NCBI GenBank assembly: GCA_003568945.1
Contig: BDIP01000147.1
Location: 1 to 25,815, forward strand
DNA length: 25,815 nucleotides
Direction: 5' to 3'
Origin: Kipferlia bialata
Lineage: Eukaryota; Fornicata
Below, piece after piece: positions 20,896 to 25,815 of the stretch. Positions within the stretch are counted from its first letter, which is position 1. Every line of letters begins with the position of its first letter. The translations under genes were made by a program, and so were the position numbers. Below the pieces are notes generated by a model, which ran no database searches, had not been told where the DNA came from, and saw nothing but the letters and a program-made list of their open reading frames with translations.

Positions 20896-22718
20896 ATATT
20901 TATAATAACTCTAGTCTGATGGCTTTGCCCGATCCCCTGTCCCCCCTGACCCCTGTGACTATGAACCCTCTCTCTCTCTCTCTCTCTCTGTATTATATAT
21001 ACTTACTCTAGGCTGAGGGTTTCGCCCGGTCGCCTGTCCCCCCTGACCCCTGTGATTATGATGCATCACTGGTCAGGAGGGGCATGCCCCAGGACGCAGT
21101 GCTGTATGCTAGGTGTGTGTAGTATATATGTATGTATATGTATATATAGGTAGAGATAGTAGAGGGAGAGATAGAGAGGTACATCACTGGTCAGAAGGGG
21201 CATGCCCCAGGACGCAGTGCTGTATGTAAGGTATGCATTGAATACGATACCCAATAAGTACTCAGAAAACTCCCTCTCTCTGTCTCTTGGTTCTGTTCTC
21301 GCCCTCTAAGGGTTTCTCTCCCCTTTCCTCTTCTGATGCTAGGTCTGTCCTTTCTCTGTCTGTGGGTGCCACCTCTGAGAGGCGTCTCTCTCTCTCTGGG
21401 GCACTGTCTGTACTGGATGTCCTACCTGTCCTAGTCATTGGATCCCTAAAGGGGAAGGTATATATAGTGTATACGATATATATGTATATATGTATTATAT
21501 ATAAATATACTTGTCTGTACTGGACATCCTCCCTGTCCTGGTCATAGGGTCACTCAAGGGGAAGGTGTCTTTTGATTTGACCTCTATGTTACCTGAATGT
21601 AGGTGACAAGAGGTATCGACTATCAGCAGCATTCTTATACGTGATTCATACTGATAGCCACGTATATATATATTTATCACTGTTATCTAGCCAATGACAC
21701 CCAGACTGCCCTGAGGCACGCTGCCCGACACGCCATCCATGACGGCATGGCCACAATACTGGCAAACAGGTGTGTTTGACTCTTATGTTATGCTACGTCT
21801 CCATGAATACTCATACTCATATATACTTGCATCTCCTTTTTTTAGCCTTGGGGCGGTATCTTTGTGAATATTCATGTTTACTGTTGCATTTACGTACATT
21901 TCACTAACCCCAGCCTGAGGGTGTCCAAGCACGAGAGAGACTCCGTTACTCTCCTATCCCTCTCTCTATCTATACAACTCCATTTAGTGTTCTCACACCA
22001 GCCTCCGTGTGTCCAAGCACGAGAGAGACTCCGTGGCCCTCCTGGCCCCTGCCCTGTCCAGACTGTGTCTATCCATAGCAGTGTGGGCACAGGAGGAGGG
22101 AGGGGCTGATAGTGCAGGTATGATGAGTATATTGAATATATGTAAGAGTATATGTATAGGTGTATATATATAGACTGTGTCTATCTATGGCAGTGTGGGC
22201 ACAGGAGGAGGGGGGGGCTGATAGTGCAGGTATATATAAATATATAGTATGTATATGAGTGTATTGGTATTTATATGTACTGTGTCTATCTATAGCAGTG
22301 TGGGCACAGGAGGAGGGAGGGGCTGATAGTGCAGGTGTGTTATGTTATATATACCATGTATAGTTTAGCTATATACGTATATGTTATAAATGTCGAGCGT
22401 ATACATATACGTACTCTGCGGCTCACATCAGTCTGGCCCACCATCCTAGCCCTCGTGATGCTAGTTGAGCACCTTACACCCATCCTACCCGATGTAGCTT
22501 GCCCCATGCTATCATGTGCACTCTCCAGTCTCGCCTGGTCTCCTGCAGTCTGCGGGTCCGCTCCAGTCAACGCCCGTTTCGCCTTGCTCAATGCTCTGAC
22601 TGTTGTTGGCGCACCCTTACCCCTACCACTTGCACAGGCGCTAGAGGGTGAGGAGTACTGTGTGGGTGACCCTAGATTGGTCAGTGTGGCCAGAGGGATG
22701 CCAAGGTCACAGATATGA
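18427..22718 (+). CDS. ARM-repeat region in phase with the upstream TPR-STI1 region
   Basis: Exons 18427-18491, 18558-18616, 18741-18842, 19018-19074, 19380-19462, 19830-19887, 19959-20044, 20155-20658, 21012-21112, 21343-21457, 21603-21612, 21691-21769, 22002-22117 and 22432-22718 (TGA) keep one phase, giving about 564 codons after the TAG at 18451. With the upstream exons the chain is 833 codons including the TAG and final stop. ARM-type helices are visible: AAAGCLINLSVNARNKEAI, RVFALRALCNLCLCPGAK, ASALACGVVDCIPPLL and a C-terminal helical block (ALVMLVEHLTPILPD). There is no in-frame ATG near the start, which argues against an independent gene. TPR plus ARM recalls UNC-45 and TTC12; a DP domain between them is not usual for either, so I name no orthologue. 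Exon 20155-20658 (168 codons) carries a low-complexity Ser/Arg/Glu insert. Many introns contain duplicated exon edges. Confidence 0.75.
18925..18949 (+). repeat. Intronic copy of the acceptor edge of exon 19018
   Basis: Twenty-five bases around CCCCAGGCTGTCTCATC match 19009-19033 with one difference (a synonymous TGT for TGC). It is followed by a (TA)n tract. Confidence 0.8.
19130..19162 (+). repeat. Intronic copy of the donor edge of exon 19018-19074
   Basis: ATGCCAGGAACAACGAGGC through CTCGCAACGG repeats 19042-19074 with a few changes that are mostly non-synonymous, and ends at its own GTACAT donor. A (TA)n-rich stretch precedes it. Confidence 0.8.
19544..19590 (+). repeat. Intronic copy of the donor edge of exon 19380-19462
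   Basis: Forty-seven bases match 19416-19462 with five differences. Read in the exon frame they give ALRALCNLCLCPRAK against ALRALCNLCLCPGAK, so four of the five changes are silent. The copy ends at a GTATAC donor and follows (TA)n/(TG)n sequence. Confidence 0.85.
19654..19697 (+). repeat. First intronic copy of the acceptor edge of exon 19830
   Basis: It starts after a CTCCAG acceptor and reads ASGFACGVVDCILPLS in the exon frame, against ASALACGVVDCIPPLL. Most base changes are silent (GGC/GGG, GTG/GTT, TGC/TGT, ATC/ATT). A CT run follows and then a GTATGT at 19726, so a 72-nt in-phase alternative exon is formally possible. Confidence 0.8.
19753..19790 (+). repeat. Second intronic copy of the acceptor edge of exon 19830
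   Basis: It starts after a CTTTAG acceptor and matches the same exon start as the copy at 19654, but with small indels that break the frame. It runs into a (CT)n tract that then serves the real acceptor. Confidence 0.75.
20724..20748 (+). repeat. Intronic copy of the donor edge of exon 20155-20658
   Basis: ACATCGCAGACACAGCAACG and the adjoining CAG repeat the exon end exactly and are followed by GTATAG, like the real donor. The flanking intron sequences differ. Confidence 0.85.
20818..20866 (+). repeat. First intronic copy of the acceptor edge of exon 21012
   Basis: After a TTCTAG acceptor it reads ADGFARSPNPCDYEP in the exon frame, against AEGFARSPVPPDPCDYDA. Changes are largely silent, with a 9-base in-frame deletion. 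A long (CT)n run follows. Confidence 0.85.
20915..20970 (+). repeat. Second intronic copy of the acceptor edge of exon 21012
   Basis: It reads SDGFARSPVPPDPCDYEP behind a CTCTAG acceptor and shares several silent differences with the copy at 20818 (GGC, TTT, CGA, TCC, GAC). The two intronic copies are closer to each other than to the real exon. A (CT)n run follows. Confidence 0.85.
21182..21231 (+). repeat. Intronic copy of the donor edge of exon 21012-21112
   Basis: Fifty bases repeat the exon end (SLVRRGMPQDAVLY in frame) with one silent change inside and a changed last codon, and end at a GTATGC donor. Confidence 0.85.
21512..21564 (+). repeat. Intronic copy of the donor edge of exon 21343-21457
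   Basis: It reads SVLDILPVLVIGSLKGK against SVLDVLPVLVIGSLKGK. Of about nine base differences all but one are silent. It ends at a GTGTCT donor after an AT-rich stretch. Confidence 0.88.
21914..21955 (+). repeat. Intronic copy of the acceptor edge of exon 22002
   Basis: After AACCCCAG it reads LRVSKHERDSVTLL against LRVSKHERDSVALL. The differences are silent apart from the Ala/Thr change. Pyrimidine-rich sequence follows up to the real acceptor. Confidence 0.85.
22171..22335 (+). repeat. Two intronic copies of the donor edge of exon 22002-22117
   Basis: Copies at about 22171-22231 and 22279-22335 repeat the last 57 or so bases of the exon (RLCLSIAVWAQEEGGADSA in frame) with one to three changes each, and end at GTATAT and GTGTGT. 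The AT-rich intron sequence between the copies is not alignable. Confidence 0.88.
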
Positions 22719-22872
22719 CCGTGTAGGATATATCCATCGTGTAATACTTGAAGTATGGCAGAATGGGGTTGTAAATAGAATGTATATGTACATTGTTGTA
22801 CGAAACAAGAGACATTGAAGAACAGTAACCAACCAATACAACAACATAACTATTCATACATTTATCACCGAT
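22719..22872. other. Short convergent spacer between two gene ends
   Basis: The TGA of the plus-strand gene (22716-22718) and the TAG of the minus-strand gene (22875-22873) are 154 bp apart, so the two 3' UTRs probably overlap or are very short. AT-rich, no other feature seen. Confidence 0.6.
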
Positions 22873-25762
22873 CTACGATAGGAGATGCTCTTTCTCCACT
22901 CTTCCACCCCTATAGCACCACAGCCAAATAGACAAGGCAAGGGCAGGCACTATACCCATGAACACACAGTACACAGCATACACAGGGTAGGCATCATTGA
23001 GTATAGCTACAGCCACCAACTGTACTATGCACATACACCCACAAACAATGAGTGCTATCACAGCCTGTCGAGGGGATACCACACCGGTACCGCTATCGTG
23101 TAGTTTCTCTAGTCTCTTTAGGTTGATCAGTGCAGCCGATGAGCATCCACCTATACCAACGGCAGATAGGACAGTGACCATGATCAGTAGGGGGGTGTCA
23201 TGGTACTCAGGGCCAGGGGTGGAGAGGCTAGATTAGACAAAGAGTAACTAGGACCCTATTACTTACATGTATTAACAACATTGTATTCTCCTCTGTGATA
23301 GGGACCAGGGGTGGACAGGCTAGGATAAGAAGAATTGGAAGAACATCCAATATTGTCACACATTGACTATACCCATGCGATAAGACATCAAAAGCACCGT
23401 AGTGGGCGGGTGGTATGGACCGTACAATATAAAATCATTATGATAAGTCTCATAATTAGCGCATACTCCACCATAATAGCCTGCCTCATATACTTGCTCT
23501 CCTTTCACTCACTGGCGTGTGTGAAGCTATATGCATACAAATACATATTTAGATGAATAACATGTGTACCTCCAATACTTGCTCTGCCTCCACTCTGTTG
23601 AGTATGTCTGTGTCAGGTCCTCATACATGGTGGGCCCATCACTGTAGGACTGGAACCCAAGGGCTGGGGAGGCACGCTCAATCTACTGGTAAGGGCCTCT
23701 ACGTACACACATACACGAACACTTCATACTAATACTATGGCATAAAGGTATGAAATTTGATATTCAATCTCCATATGGCACGCTTAATCTCCTGGTGAAG
23801 CTATGGATACACATACAATATGCCGAACACTAATTCTATATATACACTACTACATATATGTATAACGTGTATATATACTCCGTTGCCTCCCACCAGGGAC
23901 AATGTGCATCTCATGAAAGAGTAATCTTACACACATGTACTCACCAAATAGAATATACATACAATATACCTGCGTTGCCTCGTGCCACTCGTTCCAGCTG
24001 GTGACTGTGACCATGGTGGGGGAGGAGTCAACAGCGTGCTGCCAGGTCTAGAGGTTAGACTAACCGTGGTATCTGTACGACTCTTTGGAATATCCAATGT
24101 ATCCCTACCTCCTTGTACAGTACACCCTCTTCTCTGGCTGCTGGTGCATGGCCATCCCTGGGGTGTGAATTGACTCCATAACTCAACCTGATCACAATTA
24201 TGGTACATAAACAACTTTCACTGTTCTGTGGTGTTTGTACAACACTCATGATGATTAATTAATCACTCAAACAGGCGACCCTTGATCAGCATAGGAACAC
24301 GTGGATCTCTCAGTTTGAAAGGTATATTCTCGTGTACTCACCTCACCACTGTATCGTTGAACCCAGGTGTCACGGGTGCAGCCATCATGATGCACCCAGC
24401 ATCAGAGGCCACGGAGAACATGGTCTGGAGGGTGAGTGTACTAACACACACATATATATACTTGTACCGAGAGGACATGCAAAATACATTCACACCCATA
24501 TAGAATAGCAGCGTCAGTATCAGTGGCCACGGAGAACATGGTCTGGTTGGTAAGATATGACAAACTGGTATGCAAATGATATCTACTTGAATAGAGAATC
24601 CATAATCATTCATACTCCTAACCTCTGTATCCTCCATATATGTGTCTCCATTGACCATCATGGAGTATGCATCATAGTCATAGACTCCATCGAAGAGGGC
24701 AGTGTAGGAGACCTGGTCCTAGGGGTGAGTAACAATCAATCTTAGAACACACATATATAGTCCTATAAAGAATAATATGTACATATGTGTGTAGTCAGAG
24801 ACACCATCGTACATAGCAGTGTAGGACACCTAATGCTGCATAGATGCACCAAGATAGGGAGGGGGGGAGAATGAGATATGGGTTCCAAGGATACCCTGGG
24901 AAAAGTGCACAGGTGGAACATTATACCCAACCACAAGTGTACATATAACACACCTCCCTATCCTCACAGCACTTGTGTGGCCTGTCTGCTGATAGGTACA
25001 GGGAAGAAGCCGCGTCCCCAGCAACGACGCCCTCCCAGACAGTCCTAGGGGTCAGTTGCAGTCCATTCAGTTACCATATCTATCACAGTAGCACTGCATA
25101 GCACATACATAGTATTACTATGTATTTAACACGTACCTAGGTATCACAAAGGGTGTGTATGGGAACACTGTCCCTATCCGAGTGTCTGTGCTGCTCTGCA
25201 CCATAGGGGTGTAGAACAGAGGGGCAGTGTCTCCAAGTACCACATTAGCCTGGAGTATCAGAGAGCAAAGGAAATACTATGTATATATATATATGACTCA
25301 GAATCTGTGATACTATACATAGGGGTGTAGAACAGAGGAGCAGTGTCAACTAGCAGAGCATTCGCCTGGGTCAGGTATCCATACACAATACTCTCTACCT
25401 ATCGATTGTATACTAGTATGAGAATGGAATGGTCTGGGGGGGGTAAGCGGCGTCTATTGATACACAACCAAAAGTATGAATCAGAAAACACCACTAAATC
25501 CGTCGCACTACCTGTGTAATCATTCCCTCAATGTCTCTAAAGTCACTCTCCACTGTTGACACCAGAGTGGACACGGGGAGGGAGGCATCAAGTTTGCCTG
25601 AGAGTTAGACATCTCACACATACACATAGAACACCTTTCGGTACACTCAATAGACACTACGTGTTCCTCACCTGTCTCATACAGGAATGCCAGCTGGGGT
25701 GTGTCCATGCCCTGCTGTCTCATGGACACTGACACATTGACGACATCCTGCACCTCATCCAT
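22873..25762 (-). CDS. GH99-like endo-alpha-mannosidase with C-terminal membrane helices (N-terminus beyond window)
   Basis: Ten minus-strand exons join in phase: 25762-25672, 25597-25512, 25249-25137, 25044-24954, 24718-24623, 24424-24342, 24157-24109, 24047-23970, 23682-23570 and 23227-22873 (TAG), giving 384 residues of the C-terminal part. An acceptor (CTCACTCCCAG) abuts the first exon, so the gene continues to the right. Landmarks match the latter half of GH99 glycoprotein endo-alpha-1,2-mannosidases: FDGVYDYDAYS, APVTPGFNDTVVR and VTVTSWNEWHEATQIERA. NEWHE holds the two glutamates placed like the family's catalytic pair (codons at 23990-23988 and 23981-23979); the usual HEG is HEA here. 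The last exon encodes three hydrophobic helices (around LLIMVTVLSAVGIGG, IALIVCGCMCIVQLVAVAI and YCVFMGIVPALALSIWLW) and a short charged tail. Golgi mannosidases of this family have an N-terminal anchor, so the C-terminal helices are unusual. Golgi or surface glycan trimming is the family-based guess. Confidence 0.8.
23302..23322 (-). repeat. Intronic copy of the acceptor edge of exon 23227
   Basis: On the minus strand it reads TAGCCTGTCCACCCCTGGTC, matching the real exon start at 23230 (TAGCCTCTCCACCCCTGGCC) with two differences. It lies upstream of the real exon in the transcript. Confidence 0.8.
23777..23796 (-). repeat. Intronic copy of the acceptor edge of exon 23682
   Basis: The plus-strand GGCACGCTTAATCTCCTGGT matches GGCACGCTCAATCTACTGGT at 23671-23690 with two differences. 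The copy would start with IKRA where the real exon has IERA. Confidence 0.75.
23880..23896 (-). repeat. Short intronic copy of the donor edge of exon 24047-23970
   Basis: The minus strand reads GGGAGGCAACGGAG where the exon ends GCACGAGGCAACGCAG. The match is short, so confidence is low. Confidence 0.4.
24514..24546 (-). repeat. Intronic copy of the acceptor edge of exon 24424
   Basis: It reads TMFSVATDTDA after a CCAG acceptor, against TMFSVASDAGC in the real exon. The first 18 exon bases are identical. Confidence 0.85.
24791..24835 (-). repeat. Intronic copy of the acceptor edge of exon 24718
   Basis: It reads VSYTAMYDGVSDY against VSYTALFDGVYDY, behind an ATTAG acceptor. The resemblance is clearer in protein than in DNA, with several silent third-base changes. 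Confidence 0.8.
25319..25368 (-). repeat. Intronic copy of the acceptor edge of exon 25249
   Basis: It reads ANALLVDTAPLFYTPM against ANVVLGDTAPLFYTPM, behind a GACCCAG acceptor. Using it up to its only nearby donor-like GT would shift the frame. Confidence 0.85.
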
Positions 25763-25815
25763 CTGGGAGTGAGAAGTGGGTGTATGTATATGTGAGACTA
25801 TATATCTAGAGACTG

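Noticed and set aside
18925-22335. CRISPR-like or satellite array in the TPR/ARM gene
   Set aside because: The repeated pieces each match a different neighbouring exon edge and are not copies of one unit.

Overview
The window is intron-dense eukaryotic nuclear DNA carrying five protein genes. From the sequence alone I could join about 74 short introns in consistent phase. Donors are mostly GTATRT, GTACNN or GTGNGN. Acceptors usually carry a branch-point-like CTCAC, CTAAC or CTGAC a few bases before the AG (for example CTCACCCCCAG). That compact 3' signal is known from metamonad protists such as Giardia and Trichomonas, so an intron-rich free-living metamonad flagellate (a Kipferlia-type fornicate) is my best guess. 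The taxon is an inference and was not tested by any search. Stops used are TAG and TGA, with no sign of a variant code in four of the five genes.

Layout. (A) 1-8949, minus: a giant signal-anchored surface protein built of glycine-rich beta-strand repeats, at least 2673 residues, running off the left edge. (B) 9205-12538, plus: a 21-exon, 531-residue single-pass membrane protein with signal peptide, Cys-containing ectodomain and proline-rich cytosolic tail; family not recognised. (C) 12960-15897, plus: a 16-exon, 486-residue acid-sphingomyelinase-like metallophosphoesterase with all metal-site motifs. (D) 17299-22718, plus: TPR, then a STI1/HOP-type DP domain, an acidic linker and ARM-like repeats, with one in-frame TAG where the two halves meet. 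(E) 22873-25762, minus and open at the right edge: a GH99-like endo-alpha-mannosidase with the NEWHE catalytic motif and three C-terminal membrane helices. A and B diverge from a 255-bp spacer; D and E converge.

The most unusual signal is in D and E, with traces in B and C. Many introns contain a second, diverged copy of the neighbouring exon edge (about 16-57 nt), complete with its splice site. Acceptor-side copies always lie before the real exon and donor-side copies always after it. Several copies differ from the real exon mainly at synonymous positions while the intron parts are unalignable. Either coding exon edges are repeatedly duplicated into introns here (or kept as alternative exons), or two diverged alleles or paralogues were stitched together during assembly. 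The sequence alone cannot decide.

Four of the five products (A, B, C, E) look secretory, membrane-bound or surface-related; D is a cytosolic co-chaperone-like protein. Nothing shows that they form a single pathway. No CRISPR, rRNA, tRNA, transposon or virus-like element was recognised.
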